A stretch of 64,000 bases of DNA from Amorphoplanes digitatis (lineage in GTDB: Bacteria > Actinomycetota > Actinomycetes > Mycobacteriales > Micromonosporaceae): assembly GCF_014205335.1 (NCBI RefSeq), contig NZ_JACHNH010000001.1:5388501-5452500 (forward strand), in the 5' to 3' direction. The translations under genes were made by a program, and so were the position numbers. Position 1 is the stretch's first letter. Each line of letters starts with the position of its first letter. Shown here piece by piece: positions 26,654-35,777 of this stretch. Below the pieces are notes generated by a model. The model was not told the DNA's origin. It was given only the letters and a program-made list of their open reading frames with translations, and searched no databases.

Positions 26654-27106
26654 TCAGCCGGCGAGCAGGGCCGCGTTGATCGCCTCCACCTCCGCGCCGA
26701 GGTCGGGGATCGTCACGACCTCGATGCCGGCGTTGCGCAGCGTCTCGATGCCGAGGCAGCGGGCGAAGAGCGGCGGCTCGGGCAGCGCGAGCACGACCCG
26801 CCGGAGCCGGGCCGCGATGATCAGGTCCGCGCAGGTGCGCGGCGCGGACCGGCGGACGGTGCAGGGCTCCATCGACGTGTAGATGGTGGACCGGGACAGG
26901 TCCGCGCCGCTCCCACCGAGTCGCAGGAGGGCGGACTGCTCGGCGTGCACGACGGGATCCCGGTCGCGGGAGAACCCGCGGGACCGCTCCCGGCCGTGCT
27001 CGTCGACGATGACCGCGCCGACGGAGTAGGCGGTCGGGCTCGGCAGACACGACCGGGAGGCCCGAATCGCCTCCCGCAGCCATCGCCGATCCGGATCCAG
27101 ATCCAC
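26654..27106 (-). CDS. Cytidine/deoxycytidylate deaminase-fold zinc enzyme (RibD-like domain)
   Basis: A 150-residue protein with deaminase zinc motifs: HAE in DPVVHAEQSALL supplies the histidine ligand and catalytic glutamate, and MEPCTVRRSAPRTCADLI supplies the two cysteines. The long PC-to-C spacing with basic residues resembles RibD and guanine-type deaminases more than simple cytidine deaminases. GTG at 27106 is preferred because GGGGGAG lies just before it; an upstream ATG at 27166 has no ribosome site. The substrate is uncertain; riboflavin-precursor or modified-base deamination are possible. Confidence 0.82.
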   Translation of the reverse strand: MDLDPDRRWLREAIRASRSCLPSPTAYSVGAVIVDEHGRERSRGFSRDRDPVVHAEQSALLRLGGSGADLSRSTIYTSMEPCTVRRSAPRTCADLIIAARLRRVVLALPEPPLFARCLGIETLRNAGIEVVTIPDLGAEVEAINAALLAG

Positions 27107-27208
27107 GCTCTCCCCCGTTATCTTTCCGTGACATGAAAGCCCGAACAAACCCGCCGCCGGTGGCATCGAACTTTATGACGGACCGAGGGAGAGGCGCACA
27201 CACATGCC

Positions 27209-28531
<1,323 letters not shown>

Positions 28532-28584
28532 GGACACGTACGTAGTATGAGCCGCGCGCCAAGACATCTGACCGGGGGCCCAGG

Positions 28585-29133
28585 ATGAGCAACGATGACC
28601 AGGAGGAGCTCGCGCGCCGCGCGGCGGCGGGTGATTCGGCGGCCCTCAACGAGCTGCTCGGGCTGATCCGGCCGAACGTGTTGCGCCGCTGCGCCCGCTT
28701 CCTGCCGTGCTGGCAGGACGCGGAGGAGGCCTGTCAGGACGTGCTGTTGCAGGTGGCCCGCAACATCGACCGGTTCGAGGGCCGGTCGGCGTTCAGCACC
28801 TGGCTGCACGTGGTCATCGCCAACAGCGCGCGGCAGACGTACCGGTCGCTCAAGCGGCGCGCCGCCGAGGAGGCGCACGAGCATCCGCCGGTGGAGGTTC
28901 CGGATCCCCGCACCACGAGCGTCATCGCCGGATCGCGGCTCGATCTGCTGGACGCGCTGGAGCGGATCGAGGCCCGCAAGCCGGAGCTGGTCGCGCCGAT
29001 GGTGCTGCGCGACATCTGCCAGCTGGAGTACCGGGAGATCGCGGTGCAGCTGAGCATCCCGGAGGGCACCGTGAAGTCCCGCATCCACCAGGCGCGGGGC
29101 CAGGTCCGCGAGTACCTGACGCAGGGGATGTAG
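28585..29133 (+). CDS. ECF-type RNA polymerase sigma factor
   Basis: A 182-residue sigma-70 family factor with region 2 (ALNELLGLIRPNVLRR, QDAEEACQDVLLQVARNIDRFEGRSAFSTWLHVVIANSAR) and region 4 (PMVLRDICQLEYREIAVQLSIPEGTVKSRIHQARGQVREYL). No extra C-terminal domain is present. ATG at 28585 has a short GGCCCAGG upstream. The only linked candidate partner is the divergent Ser/Thr kinase, which suggests control by phosphorylation rather than by an anti-sigma. Confidence 0.93.
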   Translation: MSNDDQEELARRAAAGDSAALNELLGLIRPNVLRRCARFLPCWQDAEEACQDVLLQVARNIDRFEGRSAFSTWLHVVIANSARQTYRSLKRRAAEEAHEHPPVEVPDPRTTSVIAGSRLDLLDALERIEARKPELVAPMVLRDICQLEYREIAVQLSIPEGTVKSRIHQARGQVREYLTQGM

Positions 29134-29146
29134 CCGCTCTCCCGAC

Positions 29147-29165
29147 ATGCACAGGACTTGTGCAT
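29147..29165. promoter_or_regulatory. Operator copy 1 (ATGCACA-N5-TGTGCAT)
   Basis: A 7-bp perfect inverted repeat with a 5-bp centre, overlapping the putative -35 hexamer TTGTGC (29158-29163) of the MFS gene. A second copy of the same element lies 26 bp downstream (centre to centre). Confidence 0.65.
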
Positions 29166-29173
29166 GACTAACG

Positions 29174-29190
29174 TGCACAAGTATTGTGCA
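29174..29190. promoter_or_regulatory. Operator copy 2 (TGCACA-N5-TGTGCA) over the -10
   Basis: Second copy of the inverted repeat, covering the putative -10 hexamer TATTGT (29182-29187; 18-bp spacer to the -35). Binding here would block polymerase. The inner half-sites of the two copies also form a 9-bp inverted repeat (ACTTGTGCA...TGCACAAGT). The repressor is not obvious in the window. Confidence 0.65.
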
Positions 29191-29195
29191 TGTCC

Positions 29196-30488
29196 ATGAC
29201 CGGTCTGTCCGTCCGTCAGGTGCGCCACCGCTTCCTGGTGCTGCACGGCCTGCGCTGGCTCTCCACCGGCCTGATGGTCCCGGTGATCATCCTGCTGATG
29301 CAGGACCGCGGCCTGTCGCTGCCGCAGATCGGGCTGGCGGTCACCGCGCAGGGCCTTGTCGTCCTCGCGCTGGAGCTGCCGACCGGCGGGCTCGCCGACG
29401 CGCTCGGCCGCAGGCCGGTGCTGGCGACCGCGTGGACGGTGAACCTCGTCTCGCTGGCGCTGTTCGCGGTCGCCGACTCCTTCGCGCTGATCTTCCTGTG
29501 CTGGGCGCTCCAGGGCGTCTACCGCGCGCTGGACAGCGGGCCGCTGGAGTCCTGGTACGTCGACGCCACCCTCGCCGCCGACCCCGAGGCGAGGTACGAG
29601 CCCGGCCTCGGCCTCGCGGGCACCGTGCTCGGGGTGGCGATGTCCGCCGGCGCGCTGCTCGGCGGCGGCCTCGTCGCGCTCGGCCCGATCGGCCCGGTCG
29701 GCGCGCTCACCGTGCCGGTGCTGGCCGCCATCGCGCTTCAGCTGGTCAGCCTGGTCACCCTGCTCCTGCTGATGGGCGAGGTACGCCCGGCGAAGGGCCT
29801 CGGCGCGCTGCGGGCCTCGGCCGCCGAGGCACCCCGGATGGTGCGGCAGGCGTTCGGGCTGCTGCGCCGCTCCCGGGTGCTGGCCGCCCTGGTGGCGGTG
29901 GAGCTGTTCTGGGGCTTCGGCATGGTCACCTTCGAGGGCCTGCTGCCGGTGCGCCTCGCCGAGGTGGTCGGCGACGCCGACCGGGCCGCGGCGCTGCTCG
30001 GCCCGGCCGGCTCGGTGGCCTGGCTCGCCTCGGCGGCCGGCGCCGCGCTGACCCCGCTGCTGCTGCGCTGGCCGGGCGCCGCGCCCGGCGCCGCGCTGCT
30101 GCGGATCGTCCAGGGCGTCACGGTGGCCGGGATGGGACTGTTCGCCGGCCCGGTGGGGGTGCTGATCGCCTACCTGGCCTGCTACACCGTGCACGGCGCG
30201 TCCAACCCGCTGCACTACGGCCTGCTGCACCGCCAGGTCGACGGCCCCTACCGGACCAGCGTCATCTCGCTGAACTCCATGGTGTCCCAGCCCGCCAGCG
30301 CGCTCGGCGCGGTCGCGCTCACCGCGCTGGCCGCCGCCACCAGCCTCAGCACCGCGATGCTGGTCGGCGGCGCCGTGCTCGCCGTCGCCGCCCCGCTCTA
30401 CCTGCCCGCCTGGCGGGCCGAACGACGCCGGCCGCCGTCCACACCGGACCTGGCAGAATCGCGACGTGGATCCGACGACGCGGGCTAA
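29196..30488 (+). CDS. MFS drug-efflux type transporter
   Basis: A 430-residue major facilitator with 12 predicted helices. The loop 2-3 signature reads GLADALGRRPVL, and GVYRALDSGPLESWYVDATL follows in the middle of the N-half, as in MFS efflux pumps near tetracycline/multidrug families. The substrate is unknown. The ATG at 29196 lies about 8 bp after a -10-like TATTGT and has no ribosome site, so the mRNA is probably leaderless; ATG at 29190 is an alternative. Expression is likely repressed through the two palindromes at 29147-29190. Confidence 0.85.
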   Translation: MTGLSVRQVRHRFLVLHGLRWLSTGLMVPVIILLMQDRGLSLPQIGLAVTAQGLVVLALELPTGGLADALGRRPVLATAWTVNLVSLALFAVADSFALIFLCWALQGVYRALDSGPLESWYVDATLAADPEARYEPGLGLAGTVLGVAMSAGALLGGGLVALGPIGPVGALTVPVLAAIALQLVSLVTLLLLMGEVRPAKGLGALRASAAEAPRMVRQAFGLLRRSRVLAALVAVELFWGFGMVTFEGLLPVRLAEVVGDADRAAALLGPAGSVAWLASAAGAALTPLLLRWPGAAPGAALLRIVQGVTVAGMGLFAGPVGVLIAYLACYTVHGASNPLHYGLLHRQVDGPYRTSVISLNSMVSQPASALGAVALTALAAATSLSTAMLVGGAVLAVAAPLYLPAWRAERRRPPSTPDLAESRRGSDDAG

Positions 30489-30557
30489 TCAGCGCATCTG
30501 GAATCGGGCGTCCCGCAAACACGTCGTGGAATATCAGGACCCGCTGGCACCGCCCGC

Positions 30558-31340
30558 TTAGCGGGAGCTCTCGTCGCGCCAGGCCAGCCAGCGGCGCAGC
30601 TCCGTCAGGTCGTAGTCGGGCCCGTCCGTCATCACGGTGAACAGGCCGATGCCGTGCTCGCGCAGTTCGGGCCCCACCTGCCACGGGTCGCCCTTGACGA
30701 ACGTCGAGCGTTCGATCTCGGCCGGGTCCCGGCCCAGTTCGCGGCAGTAGCGGTCGAGCCGCCCGGACTTCTCGCCGAGCGCCTCGCCCGAGGCGAAGGT
30801 GTGCCAGATGTCGGCGTGCCGGGCCACCAGCCGCAGGGCGACCGGGCCGTCGGCGGCGACCAGGACCGGCACCTTCCGGGTCGGCGGCGGGTTCAGCGCG
30901 GCGAGGCGCCCCTCGATGCGCCGCAGCGCGTCGCCCAGGTCCCGGACCCGCTCGGCCGGCGATCCGAACGGGTACCCGTACTCGGCGGCCTCCACCTCGC
31001 GGAAGCCCGCACCGAGGCCGAGAACCAGCCGGCCGCCGCTGACGTGGTCGACGGTGCGGGCCATGTCGGCGAGCAGGTCGGGATTGCGGTAGCCGACGCA
31101 GCTGACCAGCGCGCCGATCTCCGCGCGCCGGGTCGACTCGGCCCACGCACCGAGCATGGTCCAGCACTCGAAGTGCTTGCCGGTCCGGTCCTTGCCGAGC
31201 GGAAAGAAATGATCCCAGTTGAAGATCACGTCGACGCCGAGCGCGTCCGCCTCGCCGGCCGCCCGCCGGATCTGGGCGTAGTCCGCCCGCGCCGGCGTGA
31301 TCTGAACCGCGACACGCACCTTGCCCGACTTCATCCCCAT
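30558..31340 (-). CDS. LLM-class (F420-dependent type) oxidoreductase
   Basis: A 260-residue TIM-barrel luciferase-like protein with family stretches VDVIFNWDHFFPLGKD, YRNPDLLADMARTVDHVSGGRLVLGLGAGF and PVLVAADGPVALRLVARHADIWHTF. Actinobacterial members usually reduce or oxidise with coenzyme F420; the substrate is unknown. ATG at 31340 or 31334 could start it. It stands alone and converges on the MFS gene. Confidence 0.88.
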   Translation of the reverse strand: MGMKSGKVRVAVQITPARADYAQIRRAAGEADALGVDVIFNWDHFFPLGKDRTGKHFECWTMLGAWAESTRRAEIGALVSCVGYRNPDLLADMARTVDHVSGGRLVLGLGAGFREVEAAEYGYPFGSPAERVRDLGDALRRIEGRLAALNPPPTRKVPVLVAADGPVALRLVARHADIWHTFASGEALGEKSGRLDRYCRELGRDPAEIERSTFVKGDPWQVGPELREHGIGLFTVMTDGPDYDLTELRRWLAWRDESSR

Positions 31341-31438
31341 GATCGACGATCTTAGATCGCCTCCGCCAGGTGCCTCCGGCCAGGCAGCCGGGGCGACCCG
31401 GCCCAGACCGCCGGCGCCCCGCCCGTCAGCCTGCCGGC

Positions 31439-31507
31439 GTCTCGGCGGCCGGCGTCTCGCCGGTCAGGCGGGCGGTGTCTCGGCGGCCGGTGTCTCGCCC
31501 GTCAGGC
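31439..31507. repeat. Imperfect 31-bp direct repeat at 38-bp period
   Basis: GTCTCGGCGGCCGG-(c/t)-GTCTCGCC-(g/c)-GTCAGGC occurs at 31439-31469 and 31477-31507 with two mismatches. The period of 38 bp is not a multiple of three. On the minus strand it encodes GETPAAETP repeats at the end of a small membrane protein. Confidence 0.6.
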
Positions 31508-31661
31508 CCGTCGGGGCGTCGCCGGTCGCGGCCGGCTGGGTGGGGGCCGCCTGTTTCATGCGCCGGGCGTGGCGCAGGCCGAGGAGACCGAGGATCAGCA
31601 GGACCACCGCCCCGATGAACGCGGCGACCGCCGAAAAGGCCTCCGGGCACACTGGAGCCAT
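31464..31661 (-). CDS. Small single-helix membrane protein with Pro/Thr-rich tail
   Basis: A 65-residue frame with one hydrophobic helix (AVAAFIGAVVLLILGLLGL), a basic RHARRMKQ stop-transfer and a tail rich in T, P and A (GLTGETPAAETPPA). Codon third positions are strongly GC from residue 11 on. No ribosome site is seen before the ATG. A direct repeat in the tail shifts the reading frame, so the ancestral protein may have been longer. Confidence 0.5.
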   Translation of the reverse strand: MAPVCPEAFSAVAAFIGAVVLLILGLLGLRHARRMKQAAPTQPAATGDAPTGLTGETPAAETPPA

Positions 31662-31688
31662 GCATACGACGTGAACGCCGGAGGACCC

Positions 31689-32144
31689 GTGATCAACGAC
31701 CAGTCACCCCTCGCCCACCTGGACGACCGGGCCAAGCGCACCGTCGAACTCGCCCGGCGCAGGGCCGGCGGCCTGCACAGCCGCGTCATCGGACCAGAGC
31801 ACGTCCTGCTCGCCCTGTTCGCCGTGCGGAAGGGCATGGCCGCACGCGCCGTGGCAAGCCTGTCCGGCTCGTGCGCGCCCGCCGAGAACGCGATCGCCGG
31901 CGCCCTCGTGCCCGGCCCTCATCCCTCCCCCACGCACATCCCGTTCACCGAGGCGTGCGAGCAGGCGATGGTCCGGGCTGCGCGGCAGGCGCGGCGACTG
32001 GGTGACGACCGGATCGGCACCGAACACCTGCTGCTGGGACTGCTCCAGGCAACCGGCGACCCCACGGTCGGCAGGCTGTCGGACCTGGGCGTGACCTACG
32101 ACGCCGTCCACGCCGAGATCGAACGACTGCGCGCGGAGGGCTGA
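31689..32144 (+). CDS. Clp N-terminal (ClpA/ClpC N) domain protein
   Basis: A 151-residue protein made of two Clp-N repeats: LDDRAKRTVELARRRAGG, VIGPEHVLLALFAVRKG, then FTEACEQAMVRAARQARRLGDDRIGTEHLLLGLLQATGD. No AAA+ ATPase domain follows. Such stand-alone proteins may act as substrate adaptors or competitors for ClpC (inference). GTG at 31689 is preceded by GGAGG. Confidence 0.85.
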   Translation: MINDQSPLAHLDDRAKRTVELARRRAGGLHSRVIGPEHVLLALFAVRKGMAARAVASLSGSCAPAENAIAGALVPGPHPSPTHIPFTEACEQAMVRAARQARRLGDDRIGTEHLLLGLLQATGDPTVGRLSDLGVTYDAVHAEIERLRAEG

Positions 32145-32150
32145 CGGAGA

Positions 32151-32613
32151 TCAGGCCACCGAGCCGCCGGTGTTCCGGATCATCTGCCGGAGCACCTTGA
32201 GGGTCGTGACGTAGTCCGCGTCGTCGATGTCCTGGTGAATTCGGGCGCGGATCTCCGGGGCGTGCCGCTTGAGGCCGACCCGTGCCCGCTCACCCGCTTC
32301 GGTGATCCGCAGCCGCTCCCCCGCCCGGCTCAGCCAGCCGCGCCCCACGAGCACCTCCGCCTCGGCGTCGAGATCGTCCTCGGCCCGCAGATAGGTCCTC
32401 ATCGCCCGCCGAAGCTCGGGGACGGTCATCCCGTGACCGTCCGGCGAGAGATCGTTGCCGGAAAGGTTGCGCAGCAACCAGAACTGGGGCTGGGTGAAGC
32501 CGAACTCGGCCTGCCGCGCGCGTGAACGCGATGAGGGCCTCATAGGCGACCCCGGTCCAGTAGGCGGCGGGCTGCCCCGCAAGCTCGGCGTCGGACAACA
32601 ACTCCGCCGTCAT
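32151..32613 (-). pseudogene. MarR-like regulator broken by a +1 frameshift
   Basis: The first frame (ATG at 32613) gives MTAELLSDAELAGQPAAYWTG and YEALIAFTR. The homologous protein then continues in the next frame as QAEFGFTQPQFWLLRNLSG, VPELRRAMRTYLRAEDDLDAEAEVLVGRGWL and RITEAGERARVGLKRHAPEIRARIHQDI to a stop at 32151. The switch needs one base to be skipped at the alternating GC run near 32515-32523, a typical place for slippage or a sequencing error. Together the parts make a 153-residue winged-helix protein. A 20-bp palindrome lies upstream. If real, the regulator is inactive. Confidence 0.7.
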
Positions 32614-32656
32614 GTACCGTCCTCTCGGTCGGGATTGGCTGGAAGAGGACGGTAAA

Positions 32657-32676
32657 ACCTCAACCTCGGTCGAGGT
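32657..32676. promoter_or_regulatory. 20-bp near-palindrome upstream of the broken MarR gene
   Basis: ACCTCAACCTCGGTCGAGGT is a 20-bp inverted repeat with one mismatched pair, 44 bp upstream of the ATG at 32613. The ACCTC...GAGGT arms are typical of MerR/SoxR-type operators between spaced -35 and -10 elements. No MerR gene lies nearby, so the binder is unknown. Confidence 0.5.
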
Positions 32677-32689
32677 CAACAGCCGCCCG

Positions 32690-33175
32690 TCACCGAGGAA
32701 CGCCGGTGATGATGCCGTTCATGTGGTCCGTGGCCGGCACCGACGGCGCGGCGGCGGATCGCGACGGCGCCCGGAATTGCAGGGTGTCGCGCACGTTCTT
32801 CTGCACCGCGACCGCGGCGAACAGCGTCATCGCGAACGCCAGGCCGTAGAAGCCCTTCTCGCTGAGCGCCAGTCCGCTGTTCCACAGCCCGACCGCCAGC
32901 ATCACCACTCCCAGGGCGAGCACGGACCACGACAGCCCCAGATACAACGCCGACACCGGCAGCCCCTCGGCCCGGTCCCGCACCGACTTCTGCAACGAGA
33001 TGGCGGCGAACACGCCCAGCACCAGAACGGCGGCGTAGAAGCCCTTCTCGCTCCTGGCCATCGTGGCGTTCCACAGCCCGACGGCGAAGGACACGACACC
33101 GAGCAGCAGTACTGCCCAGGAGGCCCCCACGAAGGCGGCGGTGGGCTGGGCCGAGGACGACGGCTGGTTGGTCAC
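32690..33175 (-). CDS. YiaA/YiaB-type membrane protein with duplicated domain
   Basis: A 161-residue protein with four membrane helices in two similar halves: GASWAVLLLGVVSFAVGLWNA with ARSEKGFY and LQKSVRD, then GLSWSVLALGVVMLAVGLWNS with LSEKGFY and VQKNVRD. This is the YiaAB domain repeated. Function unknown. GTG at 33175 has GGAG 7 bp upstream. Confidence 0.88.
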   Translation of the reverse strand: MTNQPSSSAQPTAAFVGASWAVLLLGVVSFAVGLWNATMARSEKGFYAAVLVLGVFAAISLQKSVRDRAEGLPVSALYLGLSWSVLALGVVMLAVGLWNSGLALSEKGFYGLAFAMTLFAAVAVQKNVRDTLQFRAPSRSAAAPSVPATDHMNGIITGVPR

Positions 33176-33386
33176 GACATTCTCCAGAGGCGTTAGGCGC
33201 CGCCCGGCACGGTGCCCGGCGTGATGCACAGCCTGCGCGACCCGCCCGCCGCCAGTCCTGAGTCGCGGTACTCAAACAACGGGGAGCACCCCCACCGGCC
33301 GTTCGACCTGGTTGAATTCCCGCCATGCACAGCACGGACCCGGAGAAACCCACCGACCGGCGCCCCTTGGCCGGCCGTCCCGCACC

Positions 33387-33764
33387 ATGACAGCGGCCGA
33401 AGACTCCCCGACCTGGCCGCTCGACAAGCTGAACGCCCTACGCCTCGGCCGGCGGCTGGTCACCGAGGTTGCCTCGTCCGGACCGGGCAGGCGTGCCTTC
33501 ATCGATGTCAGACCTGTCGCCACCGGAGCCGACGCCGACGCCCGCGGGCAGGGGTGGGCCCGCTCCGATCGGGGGCGCGCGTTCGAGCTGACGCACTGGG
33601 AATACGACGCCGACCGGGTCGACGGTTTCGACTACGACATCGGCGCGGTCCTCGTCCGGTCCATGACCGTCACCGATGAGGCCCACCTCATGGTCGCCCT
33701 CGAGACCTGGAACCTACGGCCGGAACGATTCCTCCACCCCTGGCAAACGGGCGACCCCCGTTAG
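33387..33764 (+). CDS. Hypothetical protein
   Basis: A 125-residue soluble protein (starts MTAAEDSPTWPLDKLNALRL, ends HPWQTGDPR) with no motif I recognise. The ATG at 33387 is chosen; upstream in-frame sequence looks non-coding. Third-position GC supports coding. The next 108 bp up to the YcaQ-like gene hold nothing I can name. Confidence 0.55.
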   Translation: MTAAEDSPTWPLDKLNALRLGRRLVTEVASSGPGRRAFIDVRPVATGADADARGQGWARSDRGRAFELTHWEYDADRVDGFDYDIGAVLVRSMTVTDEAHLMVALETWNLRPERFLHPWQTGDPR

Positions 33765-33872
33765 CCGTCAAGCTGACGACCCGCCAGGCCTGTCGGCGCG
33801 CCTCCACCCGGACCGCAGGCTCGCGTTCGGTGAGCACGAACTCCCCTCCCCGCAGGTCGGGCTGCCACCCGG

Positions 33873-34964
33873 TCAGGTGGCCAGGGCGAGGTCCAGGCGG
33901 AGCCAGTCCGCCAGGTCCTCGATCTCGTGGCGGACCGCGGCGGTCATCGCCTTGGTGAACGGGGCGTCCTCGTGGATCGCGTCCACCCGCAGCACGCCGG
34001 CCTTGCGGTCGGCGGTGGCGTCGAGCTTGCCGATCAGGCGGTCGCCGTGCAGGATCGGCAGCGCCCAGTAGCCCCAGCGGCGTTCGGCGACCGGCTTGAA
34101 CATCTCCAGCTGGTAGTCGAACTCGAACAGCTCGGCCATCCGCTTGCGGTCGTAGACCAGCCGGTCGAGCGGGGACAGCAGCGCGGTGCGGCCGGTGAAG
34201 GCCGCGTCCAGCAGCTCCGGGTCGACGCGCCATCGGCCCCTCACGCCCTCGACCACCGCGGGCTCGCCCGCGTCGTCCGGCCCGCCGCGGGCCGGGCGCG
34301 CCTGGGGGCGGGCAATGCCCAGCGCGCGCAGCCGCCGCTGCTCGCGGATGTTCAGCGCCTGCTCGTAGGGCACCATCTCGTCCGGGTAGACCCGCTCGGC
34401 CAGGTCCCACAGCCGGTCGGCGCCGCGCCGGCCGGCGGCCGCGACCTCGCCCCGCTGGACCAGGAAGTCGATCATCTTGGTGATGTTCCGGTTGTCGTTC
34501 CAGCCGGAGGAGCGCCACGGGATCACGCAGGTGTCCGGCAGCTCGCGTGTGGTCAGTGGCCCGTCGGCGCGCAACCGGGAGAGGACGTCGATCCGGCAAC
34601 CGTTGTTGACGTCGACCCACTCCCGCAGGCCCTCCTGCCAGTCGCGCAGCGGCGGGCGCCCCGGCCACTCGGCCATCTCCGCCAGGTAGAGCGCGAGGTC
34701 CTCCGCCGGGCGGATCATGCCGCGCAGCTCCAGCAGGGCCTGCTCGTCGACGGCGTCACGCAGCTGCGCCGGCGAGTAGGAGGAGCCGAGCCTGCTCCAC
34801 AGGACCAGGTCGGCGCTGGGCGCGACGGGCGCGGCCGGATCATTCTGGAGCAGCGTCAGCCGGCGCACCGCGTCGAACATCCCGTCCGGCCGCCGGGCGT
34901 CCAGCAACTGGGCACGCACGGCGAGCCGGCGCGCGTCGGTGCGCGACAGGTTGTGCACGGTCAT
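33873..34964 (-). CDS. YcaQ/AlkX-family winged-helix DNA glycosylase-like protein (HTH_42)
   Basis: A 363-residue protein of the HTH_42 family, which includes interstrand-crosslink glycosylases E. coli YcaQ and Streptomyces AlkZ. An N-terminal LLQNDPAA keeps a Q-x-D pattern like the catalytic QxQ/QxD motif of the family. Further stretches are MIRPAEDLALYLAEM, WNDNRNITKMIDFLVQRGEVA, LLSPLDRLVYDRKRMAELFEFDY and RRWGYWALPILHGDRLIGKLD. It may unhook DNA crosslinks. No toxin biosynthesis genes are adjacent. ATG at 34964 is the natural start. Confidence 0.88.
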   Translation of the reverse strand: MTVHNLSRTDARRLAVRAQLLDARRPDGMFDAVRRLTLLQNDPAAPVAPSADLVLWSRLGSSYSPAQLRDAVDEQALLELRGMIRPAEDLALYLAEMAEWPGRPPLRDWQEGLREWVDVNNGCRIDVLSRLRADGPLTTRELPDTCVIPWRSSGWNDNRNITKMIDFLVQRGEVAAAGRRGADRLWDLAERVYPDEMVPYEQALNIREQRRLRALGIARPQARPARGGPDDAGEPAVVEGVRGRWRVDPELLDAAFTGRTALLSPLDRLVYDRKRMAELFEFDYQLEMFKPVAERRWGYWALPILHGDRLIGKLDATADRKAGVLRVDAIHEDAPFTKAMTAAVRHEIEDLADWLRLDLALAT

Positions 34965-35015
34965 CAGGCGAGACTAGGCGGCGGGTACGACAAGAAGCGT
35001 CCCGTCCTCATGACC

Positions 35016-35696
35016 TCAACAGGTCGAATGGAACAGCCCTCCGACCGGCCGTTCCGCCGCCAGCTCCGTGTAGATCCGCACCGCTTCCCTCGTCTCGGCG
35101 ACATGCACCGCGACGCCCTGCCGCTCGAGAAACTCGAGCACGGGCCGGCCCACCTGAAGCCGCAGGTCCATGCCGCGGGAGAGGACGACGGCGGTGGCGC
35201 CGTGCAGGAGAATCTCCTCGACGTCGGCGGGCTGGATGCCCGGGCTGTGCCGGGTGCCGGTCTCGGACCAGTCCCACTCCCGGCCGCCGCCGGGATAGAG
35301 CTTGGCCTCCTTGACCACCCCGAGCCCCTCCACCTCGATGCGCCCCCACGAGATCGCCAGAATCCCCGGCGACCGCGGCCCGGCCACGTCGCTCGGGGGC
35401 GGATCGAAACTCAGGGTCAGCGAGCTGCGGTAGGCGACTGAGCCGCCGTGGGTTCCTGGCTGATCGGGCGGCTCCGTGTCTCCCGTCCAGACCTTCACCG
35501 CGCGATAGGCGAACCCGTCCTGTTCCGCCGCCTCGGCACGGAAGCTGACATCCTGCCCCCGCGTCAATTCGCGGTACCCCTCGGCGGCGATCGCCGAGAA
35601 ATGCACCCAGCACCCACCCGGAACATCCGGGCCGTCGATGACGCCCCAGCCTTCATCCGCGTCGAAGACGCGCACCGAACCCGCGCTCGTGGTCAT
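35016..35696 (-). CDS. Cold-shock domain fused to Mth938-like domain
   Basis: A 226-residue protein with two distinct parts. Residues 5-72 form a cold-shock fold (GSVRVFDADEGWGVIDG, WVHFSAIA, LTRGQDVSFRAEA, YRAVKVW). Residues 110-226 match the Mth938/DUF498 domain (SWGRIEVEGLG, KLYPGGGREWDWSETGTRH, PGIQPADVEEILLHGATAVVLSRG, VHVAETREAVRIYTELA, PVGGLFHSTC). The linker is about 35 residues. Each half is normally a separate protein, so this is a fusion. ATG at 35696 begins the cold-shock part directly. Role unknown; nucleic-acid binding is expected from the first half. Confidence 0.85.
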   Translation of the reverse strand: MTTSAGSVRVFDADEGWGVIDGPDVPGGCWVHFSAIAAEGYRELTRGQDVSFRAEAAEQDGFAYRAVKVWTGDTEPPDQPGTHGGSVAYRSSLTLSFDPPPSDVAGPRSPGILAISWGRIEVEGLGVVKEAKLYPGGGREWDWSETGTRHSPGIQPADVEEILLHGATAVVLSRGMDLRLQVGRPVLEFLERQGVAVHVAETREAVRIYTELAAERPVGGLFHSTC

Positions 35697-35777
35697 CAGC
35701 CCAGTCTGCGGCCACCCGGCCCGCGTGGACCGCGAAAATCGGTGTCGCCGCCGTTCGACACCCGATACAAACGGTGG

